Assembly (NCBI RefSeq): GCF_019802345.1
Contig: NZ_JAINDZ010000006.1
Coordinates: 62,001-126,000 of the forward strand
From: Methylosinus sp. Sm6
GTDB taxonomy: Bacteria; Pseudomonadota; Alphaproteobacteria; Rhizobiales; Beijerinckiaceae
Length of the DNA: 64,000 nt
Reading direction: 5' to 3'
The notes under the pieces are model-generated. The model searched no databases, was not told where the DNA came from, and saw nothing but the letters and a program-made list of their open reading frames with translations. Position numbers and translations under genes: made by a program. Each line of letters starts with the position of its first letter. Position 1 is the stretch's first letter. Positions 50,641-60,120 of this stretch are shown in pieces.

Positions 50641-50946
50641 TCAAGAACGCCGGGCGAAGCGGCGGATGTCGACGCCGTTCTGGGCCAGCCAGCTGCGCAA
50701 GGTCGGGGAGACGGTGACGGTGCGCACGGCCGCGCCATTGACGCGGCAGGCGTTCCTCAGATCGAGGTAATGCGCGTAGATGCGACCGGCTTCCTGGTCG
50801 CCGACCACAAGGCGGACCTCGTTCAGCAGGTAATGGACTTCACTTTCGCTGTATTGCGCCACGAGCGGACAGCCGATCGTGACTTTTTCCGCGTAGGCGG
50901 GCAGCGACAGGCAGGTCGCCAGGGCCGCGAGCGCAGGGAGCTTCAT
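50641..50946 (-). CDS. Small exported protein, unknown function
   Basis: The 101-residue protein has a clear signal peptide (1-19, ending LPAYA) and a mature part of about 80 residues with two cysteines (26 and 67) that could pair. I do not recognise the family. It converges with the cysteine-rich protein gene, with 18 bases between the stops. Confidence 0.65.
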   Translation of the reverse strand: MKLPALAALATCLSLPAYAEKVTIGCPLVAQYSESEVHYLLNEVRLVVGDQEAGRIYAHYLDLRNACRVNGAAVRTVTVSPTLRSWLAQNGVDIRRFARRS

Positions 50947-51200
50947 GCTGTTTCCTCGAAAGCTGTTGGTGTTCCTCTCCCCCCGCGCCGCGTTCGACGC
51001 TGCAGCCGCTCTCCCTCTCGCCGGTTTTCTTGTCCGAAGTTTGTCTCTTCCGCTTCAGAAAGATGGTCGCGCTCAACCGAATGTTTACCCTTCGCGCAAA
51101 TGGTGGCGAGAGTGAAACCTCGACCTCGAGATCATTCGGCAGGGTGCGAGGCCTCGTCGTGTTTTTCCGGCGCGCGCCGCCGGGCGGTTGGAGTGGCGTT

Positions 51201-52031
51201 ATGAGTTGGTCGGCTTCCGACGAAGACATTTCCGTCTATGCGAGCGGCCCGCTGCGGGCGCGGCCGCTCGGCAGCTTCGCCGCCTCTTCGATGGGTTTCG
51301 CCGCGCTTCTCGTTTTGGCCGGCGCCGGGCTCTTCCTCCGGCCGCCAGCGCTGCCGGCGATCGACGATTTTCCGACCGCCACGATAGCGCCGCCGCCGCC
51401 GGCGAGGGCTCGGGCGTCGGCGCCGGTCGCGCCCAAGGCGGCCTTCGATCTCGATGTCCCGGAGCTCGCCAAGGAGCGGGTCGTCGCCCTCGAGCCGTCG
51501 CGGCATGCGGGCGGACGGCAGGAGTCCATGACCTTCGGCGGCTTCGACGCGGGCCGCTTCTATCTGCGGATCGACATTCTCCAGCCGACCGGCGACAAGC
51601 TCGGCAATTCCGACTTCTTCCTCGACATGGCGCGCCACGCCGCGGACGCCGGCCTCTCGGTCGTGCGGATCGCTCAGCCGATTCCGCTCTCCGGCCGCGC
51701 CGGCGCCTTCGAGGCCGCCGACATCCGCCTGTCGCAGCGCCAGGGGGAAGGCCCCGTGACGGAGCGCGGCTGCACGGCGGTGCGGCTGATCGATTCGACG
51801 CTTTCGATCGAGATCGCCGGCCTCGCCTGCGGGGCGGCCGGCCGGCCGGTCGACCGCCGCGTCGCGACCTGCCTGCTCGACCGCGTCTTCTACCTGCCGG
51901 GCGGCAAGAACGAGGGCCTGCAAAAGGCCTTCGCCAAGGCCGACGCGCCGTCCTGCTTCGCCGCGCCGGCGCAGGAGGCGAGCGCCGCGGGCGCCCGCGC
52001 GCCGGCCAAGAAGCGCGGCGCGCGTCATTGA
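51201..52031 (+). CDS. Membrane-anchored protein of unknown function
   Basis: The protein has 276 residues from the ATG at 51201. A short cytoplasmic head precedes one membrane helix (about 28-46), then a Pro/Ala-rich stretch and a globular domain (about 95-245) with RFYLRIDILQPTGDKLGNSDFF and paired cysteines near the C-terminus (GCTAVR, GLACG, ATCLLD). The tail is Lys/Arg/Ala-rich. The family is not recognised. The frame is open back to 51030, but the added residues look non-coding. Confidence 0.65.
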   Translation: MSWSASDEDISVYASGPLRARPLGSFAASSMGFAALLVLAGAGLFLRPPALPAIDDFPTATIAPPPPARARASAPVAPKAAFDLDVPELAKERVVALEPSRHAGGRQESMTFGGFDAGRFYLRIDILQPTGDKLGNSDFFLDMARHAADAGLSVVRIAQPIPLSGRAGAFEAADIRLSQRQGEGPVTERGCTAVRLIDSTLSIEIAGLACGAAGRPVDRRVATCLLDRVFYLPGGKNEGLQKAFAKADAPSCFAAPAQEASAAGARAPAKKRGARH

Positions 52032-52179
52032 CGCCGCGAAATCGACGATTGCGCGCGAGCGCTTAACGTTTCGGCGGACACATTCGCCAACATCGCCGTG
52101 CGAGGCGCGCGGGCGGCGTATCGCTTCGCGCCGCGAGCGGTTATGATCCTCGACAGCGTTTCGGAACCGGGAGATGGAG

Positions 52180-52524
52180 ATGCGATTTTTCGTCAGTCTG
52201 TCGGCGGGCCTCGCCTGCCTCTGCGCCGTCGCGACGGCCGGCGACGCGCTCGCCAGGCCTCGGCGCGCCGCGGTTGTCGTCGTGTCCGATGCGCCCGTCC
52301 CCTATGTCCGCACGCCGCTCGTCGTCCCGCGCCGCAGCTGGCTCGATCCGGGGCCGGTCGTTCCGGTCGGCACGACCAATCGCTATTTTATCGAGACCAC
52401 CTTTTTCGCCTATGATCCGATCGAGCGCAATCAGCCCAGCCGGTTCATGGACGATGTTCTGCCGAAGCGCTATCGGCTCGATGTCGTGCCCTATGATCCG
52501 GGCGTTTCCTTCTGGGGCCCGTGA
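52180..52524 (+). CDS. Small exported protein, Pro/Val-rich
   Basis: The 114-residue protein has a signal peptide (about 1-24, ending DALA) and a mature part with TNRYFIETTFFAYDPIERNQP and YRLDVVPYDPG. GGGAG six bases upstream supports the ATG at 52180 over the one at 52174. Function unknown. It is one of four orphan exported or anchored proteins between 50.3 and 52.5 kb. Confidence 0.6.
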   Translation: MRFFVSLSAGLACLCAVATAGDALARPRRAAVVVVSDAPVPYVRTPLVVPRRSWLDPGPVVPVGTTNRYFIETTFFAYDPIERNQPSRFMDDVLPKRYRLDVVPYDPGVSFWGP

Positions 52525-52637
52525 GGCCGACGCCGCTGTCGGCGTATTGTCGCATCGGGGAGATAGAGGCTCCGCCCGGATGAGCGACGGATCTGCGCGC
52601 CGACGTGGTCGCTCGGAGGCGTGACGCGCATCGCCGG

Positions 52638-52655
52638 GCGAGCCTTCAGGGTCGC
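52638..52655. repeat. Degenerate family C hairpin
   Basis: GCGAGCCTTCAGGGTCGC differs from the family C hairpin at one base of the stem. It lies between two possible starts of the CorA-like gene, which argues for the downstream start. Confidence 0.5.
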
Positions 52656-52680
52656 TTCTGCGCAGCGGAGACCGAAGCTC

Positions 52681-53688
52681 ATGAGGCTGAAGCCGCCGCG
52701 CGGCGCGATTGTAGGCGATTCGCCCTTTCTCTGGGTCCTGCGTTTCGACCCTCGAGGCGCGGCGTCGCTCGTCTCGGAAGCGAGCGCGCCGAACCTTTCC
52801 CCGGACGATGGCGGCTTCATCTGGGTGCATCTCAATGTCGCGGATCTGCGTTATCGCGACTGGGTCGCCGCGCAGCCGCAGATTCCAGACGAGGCGAAAG
52901 CGCTGCTCCTGGAGCCGGACACGCATCAGCGCCTCGCCGCCGACGAGACCGCGCTCTGGGGCGTGCTGCCCGACCGCGGCCGCGATCTCGAGCGCCCCGA
53001 GGACGTGCTGCGCCATTTGCGCATCGTCGTCACCGAGCGCGGCCTCGTCACCGCGCGCCGCTATGCCGTGCAATCGACGGCGGCGGTGCGGCAGGCGGCG
53101 CTGGACGGCGCCCGGATGAACTCGCCGCTCGATCTGTTCGAGACCTTGGTCGAAGAGACTCTCTCGACCATGGATGCGGCGATCGATGCGCTCTTCGCCG
53201 AGTTCAACGAGATCGAGGATCGCGTGCTCGACGACGAAGCGCGCGACGAGCGCCGTCGTCTCGGCGCCTTGCGCCGGCAGACCATCAGGCTGCATCGCGA
53301 GATCGCCGACGCGCAGCGCGTCTTCGCCCGCGCCGGACAATCGGCGCGCGTCGGCGAGCCGACGCAGGCGGCGCTGCGCCGGCTTTCGCAACGGTTCGAT
53401 GCTCTGCATCAGGAGCTCGAGGCGCTGCAGGCGCGCGCGCGCCTCCTGCAGGACGAGATCGTCTCCAACCTCACCGCGGAAACCAATCGCCAGCTCTATG
53501 TGCTGACCATTCTCGGCACGCTGTTGATGCCGCCGACGCTCATCTCCGGCATCTTCGGCATGAACACGAAAAATCTGTTCTTCGCCGAGAATGAATATGG
53601 GACGCTCTATGCGGCGGCGCTCTGCGTCGCCTCGGCGGCGGCCGCTCTCTTCGCGCTCGCCTGGATTCGCAAGCGCGACTCGATGTGA
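52681..53688 (+). CDS. CorA/ZntB-family divalent metal transporter
   Basis: The protein has about 335 residues: an N-terminal cytoplasmic alpha/beta domain, a long helix region, then two membrane helices. The pore signature GIFGMNTKN (GMN motif) is intact. The form resembles ZntB-type members. It could import Mg2+ or export Zn2+; the sequence does not decide this. The ATG at 52681 is preferred to a GTG at 52621, whose leader includes a repeat. It converges with purQ, with 4 bases between the stops. Confidence 0.88.
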   Translation: MRLKPPRGAIVGDSPFLWVLRFDPRGAASLVSEASAPNLSPDDGGFIWVHLNVADLRYRDWVAAQPQIPDEAKALLLEPDTHQRLAADETALWGVLPDRGRDLERPEDVLRHLRIVVTERGLVTARRYAVQSTAAVRQAALDGARMNSPLDLFETLVEETLSTMDAAIDALFAEFNEIEDRVLDDEARDERRRLGALRRQTIRLHREIADAQRVFARAGQSARVGEPTQAALRRLSQRFDALHQELEALQARARLLQDEIVSNLTAETNRQLYVLTILGTLLMPPTLISGIFGMNTKNLFFAENEYGTLYAAALCVASAAAALFALAWIRKRDSM

Positions 53689-53692
53689 GGCG

Positions 53693-54379
53693 TCAGGCCG
53701 CGGCGAGGCTCTCGAACAAAGCGCGCCCATCCGTCCCGCCGACCAGCGGGTCGATCAGATTTTCAGGATGCGGCATGAGGCCGAGCACATTGCGCTCGGC
53801 CGAATAAATGCCGGCGATGTCGTTGCGCGAGCCGTTGGGATTGGCGGCGCCGCCCACATGGCCCGCCGCGTCGCAATAGCGGAAGGCGACGCGCCCCTCG
53901 TCCTCGAGCCGGCGGATCGTCTCGTCATCGGCTTCGTAATTGCCTTCGCCATGGGCGATCGCCACTTCGATCGTCTGCCCCGGCGCATAATGGCGGGTGA
54001 AGGCGGTGTCGGTTCGCTCGACGCGCAAATGCTGCATGCGGCAGACGAAGCGCAGGCCGGCGTTGCGCATCAGCACGCCCGGCAGCAGGCCGGATTCGCA
54101 GAGGATCTGAAAGCCGTTGCAGACGCCGAGCGTCAGCCCGCCGCGCGCGGCGTGGGCGCGTACCGCCTCCATCACCGGCGCGCGGCCGGCGATGGCGCCG
54201 CAGCGCAGATAATCGCCATAGGAAAAGCCGCCGGGCAGCACGACGAGATCCGTGCCGGCCGGCAGCTCATGCTCGGCGTGCCATACCATGGCCGGCGCGC
54301 GTCCGGTCGCCTGACGTAGCGCGCGCGCCATATCGCCCTCGCGATTGGAGCCGGGGAAGACGACGACGGCGGCTTTCAT
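53693..54379 (-). CDS. purQ: Phosphoribosylformylglycinamidine synthase subunit PurQ
   Basis: PurQ is the glutaminase subunit of FGAM synthase in purine synthesis, working with PurL and PurS. The 228-residue class I amidotransferase has the nucleophilic Cys in [10 protein letters not shown], and the His-Glu pair in [16 protein letters not shown] is the family N-terminus. The ATG at 54379 follows purS by 11 bases. Confidence 0.95.
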   Translation of the reverse strand: MKAAVVVFPGSNREGDMARALRQATGRAPAMVWHAEHELPAGTDLVVLPGGFSYGDYLRCGAIAGRAPVMEAVRAHAARGGLTLGVCNGFQILCESGLLPGVLMRNAGLRFVCRMQHLRVERTDTAFTRHYAPGQTIEVAIAHGEGNYEADDETIRRLEDEGRVAFRYCDAAGHVGGAANPNGSRNDIAGIYSAERNVLGLMPHPENLIDPLVGGTDGRALFESLAAA

Positions 54380-54390
54380 GCGCGGCCCCT

Positions 54391-54627
54391 TCAGATCTCG
54401 ATGGCGAAGTTCTCGATGACCGTGTTGGCGAGCAGCTTTTCGCAAGCGGCTTTCAACTGCGCCTCGGCCTCGGCGCGGTCGGCCGTCTCGAGCTCGACAT
54501 CGAACACCTTGCCCTGCCGCACGCCGGCGACGCCCTCGACGCCGAGCGAGCGCAGCGCGCCTTCGATGGCCTTGCCCTGCGGATCGAGCACGCCGGCCTT
54601 GAGGGTGACGATGACGCGGGCTTTCAT
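54391..54627 (-). CDS. purS: Phosphoribosylformylglycinamidine synthase subunit PurS
   Basis: PurS is a 78-residue dimer that bridges PurQ and Pur[24 protein letters not shown] and [12 protein letters not shown] are characteristic. purS-purQ form an operon; purC and purL are not seen next to them. Confidence 0.94.
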   Translation of the reverse strand: MKARVIVTLKAGVLDPQGKAIEGALRSLGVEGVAGVRQGKVFDVELETADRAEAEAQLKAACEKLLANTVIENFAIEI

Positions 54628-54726
54628 GGGCTCTGGCTTTCCTCGGGGTGTGGCTCGCGCGCAGGGTTAGCGGGCGGAGGGGCGGAGCGCAAGGGCGGGG
54701 GCTGTCTGTCGGTAATCCGGAACAGC

Positions 54727-56271
54727 CTATGGTAGGTGCTTTTTGACGTTTGCTATCAAAGTTTCGAATTCAGACCGCGATACTTTCGTAGCCATCGAGA
54801 TAATATCCGATCGCGCCTTTTCGACGGCTAATTCGACGGCCTCGGCGAGTTCAACAAACTCTCTGTGCTTTTCGGCAGAAGCGGCCGCTTTCAAGGCCTC
54901 AATCAACGCACCTCGAGAATCAAGCCCCCAGGATTGCACGATCGCATTCACCTCGGTGCATTCATCATCAGACGCCTTGTCTATGGCCAATCCAATTATC
55001 CATCTTTCTGGCCATTCACTGCCTGGAAGATAAAAAATTCGTGTCGCGGCCCAGTCAGCAATATCGTTTTTTTCTGATTTAGTGCTTGCTTCGCAATAGC
55101 TCTCTATATTTCTTAATGCATTTAACTTAAATTTAGACTGGTCTCCATCCAATATGCAAATACATTTGTTAGCATTCTCAAGATACCGTGACGCCATCTG
55201 CCTCATTACTGCCGAGTGGGAGCCGATCGCTTTCACTCGAGAGCGGTGACGAATTTCAAAAGGCAAAGCCGCTTGAAGCACTTCTCTCGCGAGTCCATCT
55301 TCTACAAAAATTTCAAGCTCAAATGAATCGGGCTTTCCCATTTTTCCGCACGCATAGTCGGCAGAGATGCCCTTTGTAATAAGAGTTCGGCTCTCTCGAC
55401 ATTCAACGTGAAATCTAGCTTCAGATGGGAGGCTTCTCAGAATTGCATGAGAGTGCGTCGAGCATATAATTTGACATTTAAGCTCAAGACAGCATATCTT
55501 GAGCTGCTCAATCAGCCGCTCTTGCGCGCGCTCATGTAAGCCTAACTCAATCTCATCTATCACCAACAGTGTGCCTGGCCCGTCTTGAAAAAGCGCTGTA
55601 AATATTTCGAAAATAGCACTCTCACCTGCACCCATATTGAAGCCAGAATACGAAATACCTCCAGATGAAGCAAAAGGCAGGGAGTACTTCGTGTGCTCGA
55701 ACGAGTCGAAATCCGTGTAATCCTTACCGATGATACGGCCTGCAATTTTTGCAATTTTATTGCGCGCTTGTTCATCTAACTTTCCAGGCCTGAAGCGGCT
55801 CCGATACGACCTATGAACGCTACGTTCGTAATGAGGCACAACTCTTTGTACACCGAAGTATATTACATTTCTTTTTACTCTATCATCGTAGTCGTTCCAT
55901 TTTCCGCCTTTCTTTTTCCTCCTGCTCTGATATCCGATCCCAGGCTCGTAGTTCCTCCACCTGTCGTGACGTATGCCGTAATGAAGCGTAATACCTTCGA
56001 CTGGGGCCTCTTTTGTCGACTGAACGAAAAAGTCCTGAAATGTGTAGTAATTCTGTGTCCGCAATGGAGGAATAAAACCACCTTTTGTATTATGAAACGC
56101 ACAAGCTGCAAGCGCCAAAATTGTCGATTTTCCGGATCCGTTTGCGCCGGAGAGAGCCGAAATCGGATATTCAAAAGACATATAAAAATTCGTTACTCCT
56201 CGCACGCTTCCTCGCTTTAACTCGATTGAGACGAGTGTTGCACGAGTGTTATCGTTTTTGAACCACTTCAT
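54727..56271 (-). CDS. OLD-like ATPase with TOPRIM domain, probable defence gene
   Basis: The protein has 514 residues. The ABC-type ATPase half has Walker [10 protein letters not shown] (42-50), a signature-like FNMGAGES (211-218), Walker B LLVIDE (235-240) and an H-loop at STHSH (His273). The C-terminal half has a TOPRIM-like layout: the acidic VEDG (323-326) and LDGD (374-377). This matches single-gene OLD-family nucleases, some of which act against phage. No partner such as a helicase or reverse transcriptase is present. Base composition is visibly AT-richer than any neighbour, so it was probably acquired by transfer. The start at 56271 is chosen for AAGG 7 bases upstream; ATGs at 56307 and 56334 are alternatives. 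Confidence 0.8.
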   Translation of the reverse strand: MKWFKNDNTRATLVSIELKRGSVRGVTNFYMSFEYPISALSGANGSGKSTILALAACAFHNTKGGFIPPLRTQNYYTFQDFFVQSTKEAPVEGITLHYGIRHDRWRNYEPGIGYQSRRKKKGGKWNDYDDRVKRNVIYFGVQRVVPHYERSVHRSYRSRFRPGKLDEQARNKIAKIAGRIIGKDYTDFDSFEHTKYSLPFASSGGISYSGFNMGAGESAIFEIFTALFQDGPGTLLVIDEIELGLHERAQERLIEQLKICCLELKCQIICSTHSHAILRSLPSEARFHVECRESRTLITKGISADYACGKMGKPDSFELEIFVEDGLAREVLQAALPFEIRHRSRVKAIGSHSAVMRQMASRYLENANKCICILDGDQSKFKLNALRNIESYCEASTKSEKNDIADWAATRIFYLPGSEWPERWIIGLAIDKASDDECTEVNAIVQSWGLDSRGALIEALKAAASAEKHREFVELAEAVELAVEKARSDIISMATKVSRSEFETLIANVKKHLP

Positions 56272-56548
56272 GTTGGCCTTATCAATTTGCGAAACACCGT
56301 ACGTCATGGCGCGCCTAGCCTTCGATCCAAGCAAGGCATTTTTAGAACACCATAGACTGATTTAAGCAAGAGGTTCAGCCACTCTCATCCGGTGGCTACA
56401 GAAACGCAGCACGATGAATGCGTCGGTCCGCGTGTGCTGAAAGGTTCAACGAATCGACGAGGAGAGCGTTGGGTGGTCTGAAAGTCACTTTTTCCGCATG
56501 CGCCCCCGGTGCTACAATTCTCCAGCCCCCCCACCGAGGCCCCTCGCC

Positions 56549-57502
56549 ATGGCTCGGCGCGACGCTCATGCCGATCGCATCCTCACCGCCGTCGATGACG
56601 GCGCCGCTCCGGCCGCCTCGGTCGTCGCCGCCTCCTGGCGGCGTTGCGTCACGCTCTATGGCCTCGACCCCGAACAGTCTCGCGCGCCCGAAATGCTCGG
56701 CGCCGCCGAGCTGCGCGCGGCGCGCGAAAGGCTGGAGCCCTTGATGCACGCAGCTCATGCGTCGCTCGACCGGCTCGCCGCCGCGGTGGTCGAGCTCGGC
56801 TGCTGCGTGCTGCTCACCGACGCCGAGGGCGCGCCCGTCGAGCGGCGCAGCGCCGCCGCGGACGAAGCGGAGTTCGACGCGCGCGGCCTGCGGCCGGGGG
56901 CCATCTGGAGCGAGGCGCAGCAGGGCACCAATGGCATCGGCACCTGCCTCGCCGAAGGACGCGCCCTCACCATTCATCGCGACCAGCATTTTCGCACGCG
57001 CAATACCGCGCTGAGCTGCACGGTCGCGCCGATCCATGATGATCGCGGCCGCCTCGCGGCGGCGCTTGACGTCTCCTGCCGCCACGAGACGCTCGTCCCC
57101 GGCATGATCGGGCTCGTCGCCGCCGCCGTCGCCGAGGCGGCGCGCGCGATCGAGGCCGCGCATTTTCGCGCCGCCTTCGCCGATGCGCGCATTCTGCTGG
57201 CGCCCGGCGCCGAAGGTGGCGCCGTTTCTCTGCTCGCCGTCGATCGTGACGATCTCGTCATCGGCGCCACCCGCGCCGCGCGCCTCGCGCTCGGCGTCAC
57301 CGACGCGACGCTCGCCGCCGCCCCGCCCGCCGCCGATCTCTTGCGCTTTGGCGACGCCGGCGACCCGCTGGGAGAGGCCGAGCGCAGCGCGCTGCGGCAG
57401 GCGCTGGCGCGGGCCAGAGGCAATGTCTCGGCCGCGGCGAAGCTGCTCGGCGTCAGCCGCGCGACGCTGCATCGCAAGCTGAGCCGTCTGGGCCTGCGCT
57501 GA
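56549..57502 (+). CDS. GAF-Fis transcriptional regulator (AcoR-like, no AAA+ domain)
   Basis: The 317-residue regulator has a GAF sensor domain (about 60-190, with GAIWSEAQQGTNGIGTCLAEGRALTI and the RHETL region typical of AcoR-type sensors) and a C-terminal Fis-type helix-turn-helix (ARGNVSAAAKLLGVSRATLHRK). The AAA+ domain of sigma-54 activators is absent, so it cannot remodel sigma-54 polymerase and must act by another route. It sits just upstream of an aldehyde dehydrogenase gene with a perfect palindrome between, which suggests direct control of that gene in response to a small molecule. Confidence 0.85.
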   Translation: MARRDAHADRILTAVDDGAAPAASVVAASWRRCVTLYGLDPEQSRAPEMLGAAELRAARERLEPLMHAAHASLDRLAAAVVELGCCVLLTDAEGAPVERRSAAADEAEFDARGLRPGAIWSEAQQGTNGIGTCLAEGRALTIHRDQHFRTRNTALSCTVAPIHDDRGRLAAALDVSCRHETLVPGMIGLVAAAVAEAARAIEAAHFRAAFADARILLAPGAEGGAVSLLAVDRDDLVIGATRAARLALGVTDATLAAAPPAADLLRFGDAGDPLGEAERSALRQALARARGNVSAAAKLLGVSRATLHRKLSRLGLR

Positions 57503-57510
57503 ACGGCGCC

Positions 57511-57528
57511 TGTCGCAAGAATGCGACA
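57511..57528. promoter_or_regulatory. Perfect palindrome, candidate site for the GAF-Fis regulator
   Basis: TGTCGCAAGAATGCGACA has 7-base arms around a 4-base centre. It lies nine bases after the regulator stop and 112 bases before the dehydrogenase ATG. The Fis-type HTH proteins bind such dyads. The pairing of site and regulator is inferred from position. Confidence 0.6.
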
Positions 57529-57640
57529 CTTCCGGCCGCGTCGCGCGTTTCCCCTCTGGCGGGTTCGCGCGCGCGGGTGAACAATCTCGCCGCGACGCCG
57601 CGACCATTACGCAAAGAGGCGCGTGAAGAGAGGATTCCCC

Positions 57641-59158
57641 ATGACGAGGCCCGAATTCATCCGCTCCGCCGAGCCGCAATTCAAACCCCGCTACGACAAT
57701 TACATCGGCGGAAGCTGGGTCCCCCCGGCCGCCGGCCGCTATTTCGAGAACAAGACGCCGGTGAACGGCAAGACGCTCTGCGAGATCGCCCGCTCCGACG
57801 AGGCCGATATCGAAAAGGCGCTCGACGCCGCCCATGAGGCGCGCGACGCCTGGGGCCGCGCCAGCGTCGCCGAGCGGGCGCGCGTGCTGAACGCCGTCGC
57901 CGACCGCATGGAGCAGAACCTCGTAACGCTCGCCGAGGCCGAGAGCTGGGACAATGGCAAGCCGGTGCGCGAGACGCTCGCCGCCGACGTTCCGCTCGCC
58001 ATCGATCATTTCCGCTATTTCGCCTCCGCCATACGCGCGCAGGAAGGGACGATCTCGGAGCTGGACCACGACACGGTCGCCTATCATTTCCATGAGCCGC
58101 TCGGCGTCGTCGGCCAGATCATTCCGTGGAACTTTCCGCTGCTGATGGCGGCCTGGAAGCTCGCGCCAGCGCTCGCCGCCGGCAATTGCGTGGTGCTGAA
58201 GCCGGCCGAGCAGACGCCGGCCTCCATTCTGGTCTGGGCCGAGATCGTCGGCGATCTCTTGCCGCCCGGCGTCGTCAATATCGTCAACGGCTTCGGCCTC
58301 GAGGCCGGCAAGCCGCTCGCATCGTCGAAGCGCATCGCCAAGGTCGCCTTCACGGGCGAGACCAGCACCGGACGGCTCATCGGCGAATATGCCGCGCGCA
58401 ATCTGATCCCGGTGACGCTGGAGCTCGGCGGCAAATCGCCCAACATCTTCTTCGCCGATATCGCCGCGGAGGACGATGCGCTCTTCGACAAGGCGCTCGA
58501 GGGCTTCGCCATGTTCGCGCTCAATCAGGGCGAGGTGTGCACCTGTCCGAGCCGCGCCCTGGTGCACAGAAGCATCTACGATCGCTTCATGGAGCGCGCG
58601 CTGAAGCGCGTCGGCGCCATCGTGCAGGGGGATCCGCTCGACAAGCGCACCATGCTCGGCGCGCAGGCCTCGCAAGAACAGATGGAGAAGATTCTCGGCT
58701 ATTTCGATATCGGCCGAAAGGAAGGCGCCGATGTTCTGATCGGCGGCGGCCGCGCCGAGCTTTCGGGCGAGCTCTCCGGCGGCTATTATGTGAAGCCGAC
58801 CGTGCTCGCCGGCAACAACAAGATGCGCGTGTTCCAGGAGGAGATCTTCGGCCCCGTCGTCTCGGTGACGGTGTTCGATTCGGACGAGGAGGCGGTGGCG
58901 ATCGCCAATGACACGATCTACGGCCTCGGCGCGGGCGTGTGGACGCGCGACGGCAATCGCGCCTATCGCGTCGGCCGGGCGATCCAGGCCGGGCGCGTGT
59001 GGACCAATTGCTATCACGCCTATCCGGCGCACGCCGCTTTCGGCGGCTATAAGCAATCGGGCGTCGGCCGCGAGAATCACCGCATGATGCTGGATCATTA
59101 TCAGCAGACCAAGAATCTGCTGGTGTCCTATAATCCAAACAGCCTCGGCTTCTTCTGA
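57641..59158 (+). CDS. NAD-dependent aldehyde dehydrogenase (ExaC/AldB-like)
   Basis: The 505-residue enzyme oxidises an aldehyde to the acid. It has [20 protein letters not shown], the catalytic Glu261 in LELGGKSP and the catalytic Cys300 in [10 protein letters not shown]. The form with CTC and the N-terminus [13 protein letters not shown] match acetaldehyde dehydrogenases of the ExaC/AldB group, used in alcohol oxidation and detoxification. A GAGAGGA ribosome-binding site precedes the ATG at 57641. It is probably controlled by the adjacent GAF-Fis regulator. Confidence 0.92.
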   Translation: MTRPEFIRSAEPQFKPRYDNYIGGSWVPPAAGRYFENKTPVNGKTLCEIARSDEADIEKALDAAHEARDAWGRASVAERARVLNAVADRMEQNLVTLAEAESWDNGKPVRETLAADVPLAIDHFRYFASAIRAQEGTISELDHDTVAYHFHEPLGVVGQIIPWNFPLLMAAWKLAPALAAGNCVVLKPAEQTPASILVWAEIVGDLLPPGVVNIVNGFGLEAGKPLASSKRIAKVAFTGETSTGRLIGEYAARNLIPVTLELGGKSPNIFFADIAAEDDALFDKALEGFAMFALNQGEVCTCPSRALVHRSIYDRFMERALKRVGAIVQGDPLDKRTMLGAQASQEQMEKILGYFDIGRKEGADVLIGGGRAELSGELSGGYYVKPTVLAGNNKMRVFQEEIFGPVVSVTVFDSDEEAVAIANDTIYGLGAGVWTRDGNRAYRVGRAIQAGRVWTNCYHAYPAHAAFGGYKQSGVGRENHRMMLDHYQQTKNLLVSYNPNSLGFF

Positions 59159-59183
59159 TGCGCTGCGGGTGAGAAGCATCGCC

Positions 59184-59218
59184 CCGACCCTCTCGCGCGC
59201 GAAGCGGGGGAGGGTCGG
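59184..59218. repeat. Palindromic repeat family B, short copy
   Basis: CCGACCCT and AGGGTCGG frame a GC-rich centre with a TCGCGCGCGA core. It follows the dehydrogenase gene and precedes the minC promoter region. Confidence 0.6.
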
Positions 59219-59262
59219 GGAGGGGCGGTCCTCGATCGATATCGCATTTACCCTTAGGTAAT

Positions 59263-59277
59263 TTAACCCGTTGTTAA
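59263..59277 (+). promoter_or_regulatory. CtrA-type site upstream of minC
   Basis: TTAACCCGTTGTTAA is an exact match to the CtrA consensus TTAA-N7-TTAA. It ends 50 bases before the minC TTG start. CtrA control of minCDE has been described in Sinorhizobium. The AT-rich surroundings (59247-59280) probably include the promoter. Confidence 0.7.
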
Positions 59278-59327
59278 CCACGCTGGCATGAAATGGGACT
59301 CGCAGAAGAGCTCGCGAGTCCGCGCCG

Positions 59328-60107
59328 TTGACCGAATCTTCATCCTCTCACATTCGCTTCCGGGGCCGGTCCTTTCCGGTCCTCGCCATCGAGCCCGACG
59401 CGCCGATCGACGGCTGGATCGAGAAGCTCGACGCCTGTCTCGAGCGCTCGCCCGCCTTCTTCGCGCGCAAGGCGATCGTCATCGACGTCTCCAAGCTCGC
59501 GCTCGAGCGTGACGAGGTCGTCGGCCTCGTCGACCGTCTGTCCGAGCGCCGCGTGCGCGTCATGGGCCTCACCGGAGTCGAGCCCTCCTGGGCCTGCGAC
59601 GAGCTGCCGCCGATTCTTTTGAGCGGCCGCGCCTACGCCGCCGACGAGGATCCGGGCGCCGCGGCGCAGCAGCCGGCGCTGACGCCGCAGGAGCGGACCG
59701 CCTTCGCCGAGATCGGCGCCGCGCTGCGCGCGGAAAAGCCCGCGCTCGCCGAGAGCGTCGACGCCGAGCGCCGACACAATGCGCCGCTCATCGTCGAAGC
59801 GCCGGTGCGCTCCGGCCAATCGATCTTTCATCCGGGCGGCGATGTGATCGTCGTCGGCTCGGTCGCCTCGGGCGCCGACGTCATCGCCGGCGGCTCCATC
59901 CATGTCTATGGCGCGGTGCGCGGCCGCGTGATGGCCGGCTCCTATGGCGAGACGCGCGCGCGCATCTTCTGCCGCAAGATGGAGGCGGAGCTCGTCGCCG
60001 TCGGCGGCTTCTACATGACCGCGGACGAGATCCGCGCCGATCTGCGCGGGCGCGCGGTGCACGCCTTTTTGCAGGATGAAACGATCAAGATCGTCAAGCT
60101 CGACTGA
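59328..60107 (+). CDS. minC: Septum site-determining protein MinC
   Basis: MinC inhibits FtsZ polymerisation away from midcell. The 259-residue product has the N-terminal inhibitory domain (about 1-105) and the C-terminal beta-helix (about 155-245, SGQSIFHPGGDVIVVGSVASGADV and AGGSIHVYGAVRGRVMAG) that binds MinD. Translation apparently starts at TTG; no in-frame ATG or GTG precedes it, and the ribosome-binding site is weak. minD follows after 13 bases. Confidence 0.92.
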   Translation: MTESSSSHIRFRGRSFPVLAIEPDAPIDGWIEKLDACLERSPAFFARKAIVIDVSKLALERDEVVGLVDRLSERRVRVMGLTGVEPSWACDELPPILLSGRAYAADEDPGAAAQQPALTPQERTAFAEIGAALRAEKPALAESVDAERRHNAPLIVEAPVRSGQSIFHPGGDVIVVGSVASGADVIAGGSIHVYGAVRGRVMAGSYGETRARIFCRKMEAELVAVGGFYMTADEIRADLRGRAVHAFLQDETIKIVKLD

Positions 60108-60120
60108 GGGGGGACGGCGA

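Noticed and set aside
54700..56400. Attachment sites or direct repeats flanking the OLD-like gene
   Set aside because: Only trivial matches (ATCCGG) were found on both sides, and no integrase or tRNA is near.
57540..57640. Sigma-54 promoter for the aldehyde dehydrogenase
   Set aside because: TGGCGGG near 57557 lacks a properly spaced GC at -12, and the regulator has no AAA+ domain to drive sigma-54.
56396..59281. 961-codon minus-strand frame opposite the GAF-Fis and dehydrogenase genes
   Set aside because: It is opposite two well-supported genes and shows no domain.
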